In this document: positions 18,985 to 26,520 of the stretch, piece after piece
Layout of the letters: the number at the start of each line of letters is the position of its first letter
Position numbering within the stretch: position 1 is the first letter of the stretch
NCBI GenBank assembly: GCA_003345545.1
Contig: PRDH01000076.1
Span: 37,784 to 101,783, forward strand
Reading direction: 5' to 3'
From: Candidatus Thorarchaeota archaeon
GTDB taxonomy: Archaea; Asgardarchaeota; Thorarchaeia; Thorarchaeales; Thorarchaeaceae
Length of the DNA stretch: 64,000 bases
Notes under the pieces: model-generated
Told to the model about the DNA's origin: nothing
What the model saw: the letters and a program-made list of their open reading frames with translations, nothing else
Database searches by the model: none
Program-made: the position numbers and the translations under genes

Positions 18985-19527
18985 CTAGGTTCTCTCAAGG
19001 TGTCCCCATGGCAAAGGAGTTGGGATAGTCTGCATGAACCGCGAGATTATCTCTTTTACGCCATCGGGATTGTGCACTTCATCGAAAACCAGTGCTGGGC
19101 AATCTTTGTCAGCAGCAGTGCAAATTTCCACTTCTCCCATCCCAACCCTGGTCTCTTCGGGACCACCAGTCGCCCGACATTCGACGATCTCGTCAAAAAA
19201 GACACGCTTGGTCCGACGTCTGATAATTCCTCTTCGAACCCGTACATTCCATGTAGTGATGATGTAGAGAGTGAAGAGGTGTCTGCCCTCGGCTCCAATG
19301 AAGAGGAGAACACCAAGAATCATAGAAGCTGAACTGAGCGACCAAGAGAGAACATCACTTGAGATTGTTCCGTAAGATGTCAGAACCATAAAGGTGAGAC
19401 CAACAATGAAAAGAACCACGCTGAAAACGTAGTAGAAAATGGATGATGCGCGCTGCGGGTGAAGTATCAGTACAAGCCGTTCTCGCTTGTCAGGTGGGAA
19501 TCTTACCTCTGGCTCCACTTTGCTCAT
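18985..19527 (-). CDS. Membrane protein with PH-like (DUF304/YdbS-type) domain
   Basis: I prefer the ATG at 19527 (MSKVEPEVRF, about 180 residues). The frame is open upstream to a TTG at 19602, but that stretch does not look coding. Residues about 30-80 hold two membrane helices (SIFYYVFSVVLFIVGLTF and the SASMILGVLLF segment). The remainder, beginning TLYIITTWNVRVRRGIIRR, matches the bacterial PH-domain pattern in which a strand pair YxITxxRV is followed by a basic loop. These proteins are membrane-associated with unknown ligands. It is convergent with no close partner, and the next gene on the same strand is the 133-aa protein at 19638. Confidence 0.65.
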   Translation of the reverse strand: MSKVEPEVRFPPDKRERLVLILHPQRASSIFYYVFSVVLFIVGLTFMVLTSYGTISSDVLSWSLSSASMILGVLLFIGAEGRHLFTLYIITTWNVRVRRGIIRRRTKRVFFDEIVECRATGGPEETRVGMGEVEICTAADKDCPALVFDEVHNPDGVKEIISRFMQTIPTPLPWGHLERT

Positions 19528-19637
19528 GTCCAACACCACATCTATGCAGTGAAGGGAACTTATCAAAGTGACGAATATATTGATCCTGTTCGAGGAACTC
19601 AACCATTAGGTGGGAGCTACGGATTCATACAGCCGTC

Positions 19638-20039
19638 CTAACTGGGGTAGATTTTCCAGAGAGTATCACATGCGTGGACTACATGGCCGACAAGCGTCTG
19701 AATCTCCTCGCTTGTCAAATCGGTGTCATTTGTTTCTGCAATAACAATGATGTCATCATCTTCATCAATGGCATATTTCACGCCGTTAGCCTTCCACGAC
19801 TCTTTGAGCATGTCATATGCAAGTTTCATCCTCTTGGTTTCTTCGACCTGATAGAAGTTGGTGAATGGCGCAACGATGTATGCCCAGGATTCATCCTTGT
19901 TCGAGATTATCTTGATCTTCAAATCCTCAAAATGCTCGGTCTTCCAATGCATTAACAGGGCACTTTCTTCCTTTTCGTACTTGATTTCAATCTGATCGAG
20001 CAGCGAAGCGATATGTTGAATGATACTCAATGCAAACAC
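19638..20039 (-). CDS. YbjN / secretion-chaperone-like small acidic protein
   Basis: A 133-residue acidic protein with an alpha-beta pattern: an N-terminal helix, a strand set ALLMHWKTE, KIKIISNKDESWAYIVAPF, a central helix (KRMKLAYDMLKESW), then VKYAIDEDDDIIVIAETN and a final helix. That order resembles the YbjN/type III secretion-chaperone fold. I can assign no function. The start may be the GTG at 20039 or a TTG nine bases inside. It is divergent from the padR gene, and the gap between them holds the TATA element described separately. Confidence 0.55.
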   Translation of the reverse strand: MFALSIIQHIASLLDQIEIKYEKEESALLMHWKTEHFEDLKIKIISNKDESWAYIVAPFTNFYQVEETKRMKLAYDMLKESWKANGVKYAIDEDDDIIVIAETNDTDLTSEEIQTLVGHVVHACDTLWKIYPS

Positions 20040-20110
20040 CCTAGAGGGCGAATTGCTACTGCACCATATTAAGATGTTTCGGGGATGCCTAGAGAGGAAA
20101 CAGACAGTAA

Positions 20111-20155
20111 ATTATATATCGCCTTACATACTATATCGTTATACATACTAGTCCA
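20111..20155 (+). promoter_or_regulatory. Promoter of the padR operon with repeated AT-rich elements
   Basis: ATTATATATC at 20111-20120 is a strong TATA-like box about 60 bases before the padR ATG. It is followed by related steps CATACTATATCG and TTATACATACTAG that could be PadR binding half-sites. GGAGAAGGGG at 20168-20177 is the ribosome-binding site. Confidence 0.5.
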
Positions 20156-20181
20156 CATGCTACTGCTGGAGAAGGGGACGC

Positions 20182-20559
20182 ATGGTCGATGAAGAACTAG
20201 AAGCTGGTCCTGAGAGAGAATATGAACTCTGGTCACTCGAAATCAGGAGGGGTGCCCTTTCTCTGGCAATCCTTGCGATCATTCTTGATGGAGAATCTTA
20301 TGGCTATGACATCATGAAGAAGTTGAGCCAAGAGCCGTATGAGAGTCTCCAGATGGAGCCAAGCACCACATATCCACTTCTGAGACGCTTGGAGAAGAGG
20401 GGTATTCTAGAGGGTCGATGGTCGGATGCATCGGGAAAAAGGCGCAGACTCTATTATGTGACAAGGGACGGCAGGAGAATACTAAGAAGGATGGTCAAGT
20501 CATGGCAAAGCCTGAACGACCAACTGACACAACTAGTCATGGAGGCGGGTCTCAAATGA
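20182..20559 (+). CDS. PadR-family transcriptional regulator
   Basis: A 125-residue winged-helix protein of the PadR family. The signature runs ALSLAILAIILDGESYGYDIMKKL, then STTYPLLRRLEKRGILEGRW, with a basic wing SGKRRRLYY and a short dimerisation helix. PadR proteins usually repress their own operon and a linked membrane protein gene. The stop overlaps the start of the next gene as ATGA (20556-20559), so the two are translationally coupled. The AT-rich elements before 20182 are the likely operator. Confidence 0.9.
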   Translation: MVDEELEAGPEREYELWSLEIRRGALSLAILAIILDGESYGYDIMKKLSQEPYESLQMEPSTTYPLLRRLEKRGILEGRWSDASGKRRRLYYVTRDGRRILRRMVKSWQSLNDQLTQLVMEAGLK

Positions 20560-22436
20560 ACAACGAGGGAGAAACCATCATCGAGGAATACCTCATGCTG
20601 GTCAGAGAGAAGTTGCCAGTCACAATTGCTGATGATGTAATCAACGAGCTTCGTTCGTACATGCAAGAGTCAGCAAGGGATCAGGGTGATGGGCAGATCA
20701 CTGTCCAATCAGCAAAGAAGATAGTAGCGCAATTCGGTGCTCCGGGTGAAGTGGCTGATGAATACAAATACTCAATGCTCCCCGAAACCATCCCTGAAAA
20801 CTTGGATTCATCGGAGGCAAAGAAGGAGCCGTGCGGAATTCCACAACAAGGACTAATGCAGTCAATTCAACCCGAGCTCACGCCGGTTCCTCAGCAGAAC
20901 CCAACGGTTAGTCATTCCTCGTTCTTCATTCGAGCAGTAATTCAATCATGGATTTGGATAGTGATTGTGTCTTTGACTACTCTGCCACTTTTGATTACTC
21001 TGCCAATAGGACCAATGGGGATTTCGTCTTGGATGGTCCTTGTCCCCGTATCTCAAGCCCTCATTGTAACATTTGGATTGCTCTTTCATTCACTCAACCT
21101 TAGGAGAAAAAGGACCATACTCTGGCGAAGGACATATCAAGAATGGTCCGCCCTTCAGAACTTCGTGACATTGCCCGAGCACTCTATACCAGAAGCAGGC
21201 ACTAGTATGCTGAGATTAGATGTTCTCACTTCACTGACTGGAATCATTCTTTTCTTGCCAACTGCCATTCTAGGCAATCAACCTTATTTCCTATTGTTCA
21301 GCGGAGTTCCAGTTTCTTTTCTCTTCGCAGCAAGAATGTACTATGGATTAGAGATAATCCATGATGACCGAGATCCTATCAGAAACTCTTGGAAGCGATT
21401 CGCTGTCAACCTGGCGTTGCTTGTTGTCCTCGAAGCATCAGTCTTCTGGATATTCAACCCGTGGGTGTATGGCGGTTTCCTTGTCTTTAGTATGGCCCCG
21501 ATTCTTTTGACGTTCATTGTATGCTACGGTTCATTGTTGCTCTTCAATGTTGTATCAGGAGCCCAGAATCTTTGGTGGAGGACTCAAGATGAGCCCGAAA
21601 CAATCTCTGCGAAAGAGAAAGGAGTATCTCGGGAGGATAAGGCGGAGCTACTAGCACGTTTGCCTAGCACTATGAAGAGGCTGTACGCAAAGATGATTGG
21701 CTGGATTGTTGTCTATAACCTTCCTCAGGTCTATGTCAGCTTCGAAAATGGATCATACGAGATTTGGTCATTCGATTGGTACAATTGGATTGCTTTGCTC
21801 ATCTTTGGGATGACTATTGCCGGGGCTCTACTTGTGTTCTATTTCCCCTATCGTAGGTTCATGATTAAGAGGCTAGACTCAAGGATGGTTTTTGGACGAC
21901 GAGGACGAGTAGAAGCAGCAGTCGATTCATTCATCAGCGCAATCTTTCTAGCTATGACTTTCACGTTCATACTTGCCAGTGGACTCGACAATATTGCCCT
22001 TTACAGAATCATTGACTATCAGCGACACTTAGGAATGCAATGGGGATTCATCCTGGCAACGATGGAATTGGTTGCATTTTCCCTAGGTGCGATAGCATTG
22101 TTAGTTCGCATCCTTGGTAATGTTCATGAGTTCAGACAAATATGGAAGAAGAGAGCAGTCGGACTGATCGAACAATCAGGTGTTCTCCTGGTTCTCACGC
22201 TAGCTACTTACTCAAGTGCAGAATATCTAAAACTGCAAGTCATTTATGGTTGGTATAGTAATTTCTATGCTTTGTACATGATTTTTCTAGCACTGGTTTT
22301 GTTCCTAGCTTTCCAAATAGGATCTTCATCTTTGAAAGGGGAGATGATGAGGAGGAATGATCAAGACCCAAGAATAAAGTCACTCAAAACGCATAGTGTA
22401 TATATTGGTGCCTCAAACTATGATTCTGAGCCATGA
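20556..22436 (+). CDS. HAAS-domain polytopic membrane protein
   Basis: Starting at the ATG at 20556, which overlaps the padR stop and has GGAGG upstream, this is a 626-residue protein. The first 90 residues form a helical domain (EEYLMLVREKLP...DDVINELRSYMQE...GAPGEVADEY), the pattern of HAAS domains that typically accompany PadR regulators. About a dozen membrane helices follow with a cytosolic loop near residue 340-370. PadR/HAAS pairs are known signalling modules in which the membrane protein senses envelope state, but the signal is unknown. The frame is also open to 20418, but that part lies inside padR and is not used. Confidence 0.75.
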   Translation: MNNEGETIIEEYLMLVREKLPVTIADDVINELRSYMQESARDQGDGQITVQSAKKIVAQFGAPGEVADEYKYSMLPETIPENLDSSEAKKEPCGIPQQGLMQSIQPELTPVPQQNPTVSHSSFFIRAVIQSWIWIVIVSLTTLPLLITLPIGPMGISSWMVLVPVSQALIVTFGLLFHSLNLRRKRTILWRRTYQEWSALQNFVTLPEHSIPEAGTSMLRLDVLTSLTGIILFLPTAILGNQPYFLLFSGVPVSFLFAARMYYGLEIIHDDRDPIRNSWKRFAVNLALLVVLEASVFWIFNPWVYGGFLVFSMAPILLTFIVCYGSLLLFNVVSGAQNLWWRTQDEPETISAKEKGVSREDKAELLARLPSTMKRLYAKMIGWIVVYNLPQVYVSFENGSYEIWSFDWYNWIALLIFGMTIAGALLVFYFPYRRFMIKRLDSRMVFGRRGRVEAAVDSFISAIFLAMTFTFILASGLDNIALYRIIDYQRHLGMQWGFILATMELVAFSLGAIALLVRILGNVHEFRQIWKKRAVGLIEQSGVLLVLTLATYSSAEYLKLQVIYGWYSNFYALYMIFLALVLFLAFQIGSSSLKGEMMRRNDQDPRIKSLKTHSVYIGASNYDSEP

Positions 22437-22545
22437 GATGAGCGCGAGGAATATGGATGGTATTCGCAGCTAGGATTCTAGTCCGACACTGTTGCATACA
22501 CCCACTCATGTTTATTTGGTTTCACGAGTACATATACGCAAGAAT

Positions 22546-22569
22546 CTGGAGACCCGGCTCACTCTCCAG
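22546..22569 (+). other. Inverted repeat in the leader of the NfeD-like gene
   Basis: CTGGAGA at 22546-22552 pairs with TCTCCAG at 22563-22569 around a ten-base loop. It ends 21 bases before the ATG at 22591 and supports that start, since the preceding in-frame sequence would then be leader. A regulatory role is possible but unproven. Confidence 0.35.
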
Positions 22570-22590
22570 CATAATGAGTGGTCGATAGTC

Positions 22591-23568
22591 ATGCAGGATC
22601 TTGTGGCACTTGCGTCTCTGTTGAGAGAGATTTCATTTGGAGTCTTGATTGCAGGTCTATTCTACACTTTTGGCATGTTCTTCCTGGGGAGAGTGTTTTC
22701 TGCATTCACCGAACACGCTCATGAGGTTGAGCATGACGTAGATCATGATGTTGACCATTCTGTTGAACATGGCGAAACCGAGCATGAAGTGGATCACTCA
22801 GTGGAACACGAAGTGGAACACGACTTTGAGCATGGTGCTGAGCAAGAACTAGACCACGATGTTTCTCACGTAGTTGAGCATGATATCGACCACGGCGGCG
22901 AGCACGAACTAGATCATGATGTTTCGCATGAGGTCGAACATGATATCGACCATGATGTATCACACGAAGCTGAGCATGATGTTGAACATGCCGACCATGG
23001 TGTTGACCATCAGGATATCAGTCAAGATACGGAGCATGTTACCGATCATGATGTTGACATAGACCATGACATAGAGCATGATCATTCGGGTTTCTTCGAA
23101 GCTGAGAGAGGCGCGCCCCTTGGAGTCACTATTGGCACCACTCTAGTCACTTTTGGCTTCTTGGGCTCGGTTATGTACTACGAAGGTATTGCACTTCCTT
23201 TCATCGGAAAGATAATACTCCATGTAGGTGGAACAGCGCTCTTGGTCTGGACTATGCGAACGATTCTGAGTAAATTCTTTGTTGAAACTGGTTTCAACAT
23301 CAAGCCGCGGCATATCGTGGGTCTTGAAGTAGAGGCAGCCAGCACAATTCGAGATGACTTTGGTGAGATACGAGTTCACACTGATATGGGTCTAAGAAGA
23401 TTCAACGCTCGGCCATTCCAGAAGGGAGTAGTCTTCCAGAAAGGAATCTTACTTTACGCTGTTTCTGCGGATGACAAGTTCATCTACGTGGATCCAAGAA
23501 AGGAAGTTGTGAAGTGGGTCCAGAAGCAGAGTCGAAGAAAAGACGAGGAAGAGAAGTCAAAGGAGTAG
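22591..23568 (+). CDS. NfeD-like membrane protein with long His/Asp/Glu-rich insert
   Basis: With the ATG at 22591 the product has 325 residues. An in-frame TTG at 22492 is less likely. Order: one membrane helix (residues about 10-32), a low-complexity His/Asp/Glu/Val segment (about 40-166), two or three membrane helices (about 175-225), and a C-terminal beta domain that resembles the NfeD OB fold (VGLEVEAASTIRDDFGEIRV onward), ending in a charged tail. NfeD-type proteins are encoded next to SPFH/flotillin proteins and organise membrane microdomains. An SPFH gene follows here. The insert is unusual and probably binds divalent metals such as Zn, Ni or Cu outside or between helices. That is inference from composition. 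Confidence 0.7.
   Translation: MQDLVALASLLREISFGVLIAGLFYTFGMFFLGRVFSAFTEHAHEVEHDVDHDVDHSVEHGETEHEVDHSVEHEVEHDFEHGAEQELDHDVSHVVEHDIDHGGEHELDHDVSHEVEHDIDHDVSHEAEHDVEHADHGVDHQDISQDTEHVTDHDVDIDHDIEHDHSGFFEAERGAPLGVTIGTTLVTFGFLGSVMYYEGIALPFIGKIILHVGGTALLVWTMRTILSKFFVETGFNIKPRHIVGLEVEAASTIRDDFGEIRVHTDMGLRRFNARPFQKGVVFQKGILLYAVSADDKFIYVDPRKEVVKWVQKQSRRKDEEEKSKE
22705..23090 (+). repeat. His-Asp/Glu coding repeat inside the NfeD-like gene
   Basis: About 125 codons built from short units such as EHDVDHDV, EHDIDHDVSH and ELDHDVSHEVEHD. At DNA level, GAGCATGATRTYGACCAT-like units recur with codon drift, so the repeat is maintained at protein level rather than being a recent DNA duplication. Two blocks, near 22850-22895 and 22910-22955, are nearly identical and show local duplication. 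Confidence 0.85.
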
Positions 23569-23590
23569 TTTTCCACCCCTTCCTTTCTAC

Positions 23591-23608
23591 GAGGGTTTAT
23601 AATCCCTC
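23591..23608. promoter_or_regulatory. Palindrome with internal TATA between NfeD-like and SPFH genes
   Basis: GAGGG-TTTATAAT-CCCTC is an inverted repeat that encloses a TATAA. It lies 230 bases before the SPFH start and 23 bases after the NfeD-like stop. It could be a promoter with an overlapping operator, or a weak terminator. The remaining 215 bases to 23823 hold nothing I recognise. Confidence 0.4.
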
Positions 23609-23823
23609 AGAACAAATCATAACCAAGTGCGTCTGAGAGCTGCCATCAAACTGCACTGAGAGATGCAGGCAATGGAAGGGTCAAATCAGGGTCACCTCAG
23701 GCTTCGAGCACATGACTGGGGACTCAGGGTGGAGTTGACTGATTCATTCAGCAAATCTCAGTGAGTAAAGAGGGATGTGCCTGAGGATGCTGTTAAGCAC
23801 AGAATCTTGTAGGTAGGACAGAA

Positions 23824-25155
23824 ATGCAAGCCGACATATTTAACTGGTTATCCAGTAACCCGGGACTGGCAATTGGGCTCTTCTTAGTTCTGTTTGTTCT
23901 GTTGATTGGTTTCTACGTGAAGAAATACGTTCGCATCTTCGATCCGAACATCTTCTACGTTCATCTGCGGAAAGGTAAGGCCATCAAGCAAGGGGAAGGA
24001 GGCATGGTCGTCAGAATACCCTTCTTGGACAGGATTCTTGCCGTCGATAGAACTGTTCAGCAACTAAACATCTCAGCGGAATCTGTTCTGTCAAGAGAGA
24101 AGCAGAAGATCAGGCTCAGCACAGTACTTCAATGGCAGGCTGATAATGCCATTGCAACCATAAACAATGTGACTTGGAAGGAGATACCGACAAGACTTAC
24201 CGCAATTATTGAGTCTGTCATACGAACGGCGTGTGCGCAGCTCTCAGTTGAATCGATACTTATGGAGCGACAGCTGATTATTGAAGCTATAAAGAAAGAA
24301 CTCATCGACATTGTAAGCGAATGGGGTCTCAAAATCGTTACTGTCGAGCTGGTTGACGTCGTAGTCGTTAATGAGTCATTCCTCAGAGATATGTCCAAGC
24401 CCAGAGAGGCGGAGATGCATCGCCTTGCGCAGATTGCTCTGATCGAGGCTGACCAGGCAACTGGCACACGCGATATTGAGAGGACCAAGGTTCTCAGGGC
24501 TCAGGAAATCGAACGTGACAGGCTTGTCGGTGTCAAAGAGCAAGAACAGCTTAGAGATATCCAAGAGAATGAGAAGCAGCGTGAGCAGAGTGTCCTTGAG
24601 ATCGAACTACAGAAGGCCCTGATGCAGAAGAAGTATGAGAAACAACAGGCAGAGGTTGAGGCTGCAAAGGACCTAGAGGTTGCAAAGTTGAATGCTGAGG
24701 CCGAAAAGCAGCGCAAGATAAAGGAAGAGGTTGAGGTCCAAGCTCAACGTATTCTCCAAGAGGCCAAAGCAGAGGCCGAGAAAATAAACGTCACTGCAGA
24801 AGCTGAGGCGGGTCAAATCCTCAAGCTCACATCAGCCCAGGCGGAGGGTATAAAGAAGACACTCGCCGCAGCAAAAGACTACTCACCCCAAGCATTTGCG
24901 AGAGACTTTCTCCAGATACTCCCTGAAATCTACAAGCAGATAGAAATCGGCGATGTCACTCTCTTCGGAGGAGCCGGTGCCGCGGGGGCTGAAGGAGCTG
25001 AAGAGGGCGGAGCCGGAGCTGGTGCGTTCCAGGTCTTTGGAAACGTGCTCCTCCCAATGATGCTCATGTCAAGGATGATGGGATTCGATTTCAAGGGGCT
25101 CATGAAGGAAGCTCTTGGCGACATGGCATCTGAAGAGAAGAAGAAGAAGCAGTGA
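23824..25155 (+). CDS. SPFH/flotillin-like membrane-scaffold protein
   Basis: A 443-residue protein. A membrane anchor (residues about 13-30) precedes an SPFH/band-7 domain (about 35-195; note RIPFLDRILAVDRTVQQLNI and LSTVLQWQ). A long Glu/Lys/Ala-rich coiled coil with AEA-type repeats (about 195-345) and a Gly/Ala-rich tail follow. This is flotillin layout. Such proteins oligomerise at the inner membrane face and recruit membrane proteins. The gene follows an NfeD-like gene, the usual partner. The 255-base gap between them carries a TATA-containing palindrome, so this gene may have its own promoter. Confidence 0.88.
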   Translation: MQADIFNWLSSNPGLAIGLFLVLFVLLIGFYVKKYVRIFDPNIFYVHLRKGKAIKQGEGGMVVRIPFLDRILAVDRTVQQLNISAESVLSREKQKIRLSTVLQWQADNAIATINNVTWKEIPTRLTAIIESVIRTACAQLSVESILMERQLIIEAIKKELIDIVSEWGLKIVTVELVDVVVVNESFLRDMSKPREAEMHRLAQIALIEADQATGTRDIERTKVLRAQEIERDRLVGVKEQEQLRDIQENEKQREQSVLEIELQKALMQKKYEKQQAEVEAAKDLEVAKLNAEAEKQRKIKEEVEVQAQRILQEAKAEAEKINVTAEAEAGQILKLTSAQAEGIKKTLAAAKDYSPQAFARDFLQILPEIYKQIEIGDVTLFGGAGAAGAEGAEEGGAGAGAFQVFGNVLLPMMLMSRMMGFDFKGLMKEALGDMASEEKKKKQ

Positions 25156-25241
25156 AGAAATAGCAAGATGGGATAGAGAGCTCCTAGACCTGCTGAGAAG
25201 GCTAGTCAGGGACACTATCCCCTTCTTTCATCTTCCTGCAC

Positions 25242-25481
25242 TTATTTGAGACGTCTTATGAACCAGATGAGCTTGTCTCCTTCTTCAGCCAGCTCCACTA
25301 TCTCATTACCACTTCTCTCAGCCCAAGCTGGAAAGTCTTTCTTTGTGCCAATATCAGTGGCTATCACTTTCAGTATCTCTCCAACCTTGATTCCTTGGAC
25401 CTCTTTCTTCGTCTTCAATATCGGCATTGGGCATCTAAGCCCACTGGCATCAAATACAGCCGCAACTTGATGATCTGTCAT
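25242..25481 (-). CDS. TusA/SirA-type sulfur-carrier protein
   Basis: A 79-residue protein of the TusA family. The active Cys lies in GLRCPMPILKTKK (residues 14-26), followed by the beta-alpha-beta-beta pattern IKVGEILKVIATD and WAERSGNEIVELAEE. The family carries persulfide sulfur for tRNA thiolation, molybdenum cofactor or dissimilatory sulfur metabolism. A DsrE-like gene stands nearby on the opposite strand across a palindrome-rich gap, so the two may be co-regulated in sulfur transfer. The start ATG is at 25481. Confidence 0.9.
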   Translation of the reverse strand: MTDHQVAAVFDASGLRCPMPILKTKKEVQGIKVGEILKVIATDIGTKKDFPAWAERSGNEIVELAEEGDKLIWFIRRLK

Positions 25482-25692
25482 AGTTGATCGCCTTCTGCTC
25501 CTCTAACGAACACTTCTTATACGTTTCTCTAGTACACTAATACATATTCAATCTCAGACTTGTTTCTGTGCGGAAACGAACATCGAAACAGAATTTTGGT
25601 TACGTAATAAAACCAATGTCCTGCCGCCGTGTTCCTTTTCCGACATGTTTATCTATTCTTGTTTTAGCTATTGAAACAATAGGTGTATCAAT
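25482..25692. promoter_or_regulatory. Divergent control region with three inverted repeats
   Basis: Between the TusA gene and the sulfur-relay membrane gene lie GTTTC-N6-GAAAC (25562-25577), TTGGTT-N9-AACCAA (25596-25616) and CTATTG-AAA-CAATAG (25668-25682). The last is only 11 bases before the plus-strand ATG, in the leader. Three distinct palindromes in 210 bases suggest more than one regulator, possibly redox or sulfur responsive. Confidence 0.45.
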
Positions 25693-26085
25693 ATGGCACT
25701 TTTTCAACTGATTCTGTTCGTTCTTCTGGCCTTGAACATAAGTGCGATGTTCTCGGGCTTTATGCTCGCTAGAAGAATGGGCTTCTACTTAATGAATCAA
25801 GTCATGGCATTGATGTTTGCGATGATGATTGGCATTGCCTCTTTGCTTGTTGGGCTTTTCTTCCCACCTGTACCTGCAATGTTTGACTATCTTCACATCA
25901 TCATATTGCTGGATTTCATTCTGGTACTAATAGCAACACTCATGCAATTCACTCAGATCCTGCCTGTATTGCTGAAGACAATGCAAGGCGGTCCATTCCA
26001 CAGCTCGCACATGACCAACCTCTTGGTTACGCTGTTTATGCTACTTGGACTCGTCATTTACTACGCTGAAATAGCTGTCATGTAG
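25693..26085 (+). CDS. Four-helix membrane protein of unknown function
   Basis: A 130-residue protein with four membrane helices (residues about 5-25, 35-58, 65-88 and 108-128). I recognise no family. The loop after the third helix contains GGPFHSSHM. It starts 15 bases before the DsrE-like gene on the same strand and lies across a shared promoter region from a TusA gene, so a role in sulfur-compound transport or as a membrane anchor for sulfur relay is possible (inference from context only). Confidence 0.65.
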   Translation: MALFQLILFVLLALNISAMFSGFMLARRMGFYLMNQVMALMFAMMIGIASLLVGLFFPPVPAMFDYLHIIILLDFILVLIATLMQFTQILPVLLKTMQGGPFHSSHMTNLLVTLFMLLGLVIYYAEIAVM

Positions 26086-26099
26086 GAGATGAATACAAG

Positions 26100-26462
26100 A
26101 TGCCTAGTCTATACATTATCGCGCAATGGGGTCCTGAAGCAGCAGAACGATGCTATGGTCCCTTTGTAACTGGTACCACTGCACAGACTCTCGATGTCAA
26201 CGTGACTATCTTCCTCATGATGGATGGTGTCATGCTGATGAAGAAGGGAGCAGCTGAGAAGGTCAAGGCACCAGGATTTCCACCGCTGCCTGAACTCATC
26301 ACTACCTTCCTTGAGGCTGGCGGGAAGATACAGGTCTGCTCGAATTCCGTGCAATTCCGTGGAATCAAAAAGGAAGAACTGAGAGATTCCAGAATCGAAA
26401 TTGCGGGCGCGGCCACTATGGTGGATGATGTGCTAAAGCACGACCGTACAATCGTCTTCTAA
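26100..26462 (+). CDS. DsrE-family sulfur-relay protein
   Basis: A 120-residue protein with the DsrE/DsrF-like fold: a first strand SLYIIAQWGPEAAERCYGPF, the segment VNVTIFLMMDGVMLMKKG, then FLEAGGKIQVCSNSVQFRGI with Cys in the position of the family sulfur-carrying residue, and VDDVLKHDRTIVF at the end. DsrE-type proteins pass persulfide sulfur to TusA-like carriers. It forms a two-gene unit with the four-helix membrane gene upstream and stands near a TusA gene, which together outline a small sulfur-relay locus. Confidence 0.8.
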   Translation: MPSLYIIAQWGPEAAERCYGPFVTGTTAQTLDVNVTIFLMMDGVMLMKKGAAEKVKAPGFPPLPELITTFLEAGGKIQVCSNSVQFRGIKKEELRDSRIEIAGAATMVDDVLKHDRTIVF

Positions 26463-26520
26463 TCATACCTATATGAGAGGTTACTCCTCTCATATTGCTT
26501 CTTTTTCTTCGTCTGTTTCG

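Noticed and set aside
20418..20555. Longer N-terminus for the HAAS membrane protein
   Set aside because: This part overlaps padR in another frame. ATGA overlap and GGAGG at 20556 give a better start.
22706..22963. Minus-strand frame rich in His and Arg
   Set aside because: Shadow of the His/Asp repeat in the NfeD-like gene. No promoter or ribosome-binding site.
22705..23090. Possible CRISPR array
   Set aside because: The repeats are 12-60 bases with codon drift inside one open frame, without spacers.
23609..23823. Possible tRNA or structured RNA before the SPFH gene
   Set aside because: No cloverleaf, T-loop consensus or strong hairpin could be traced.
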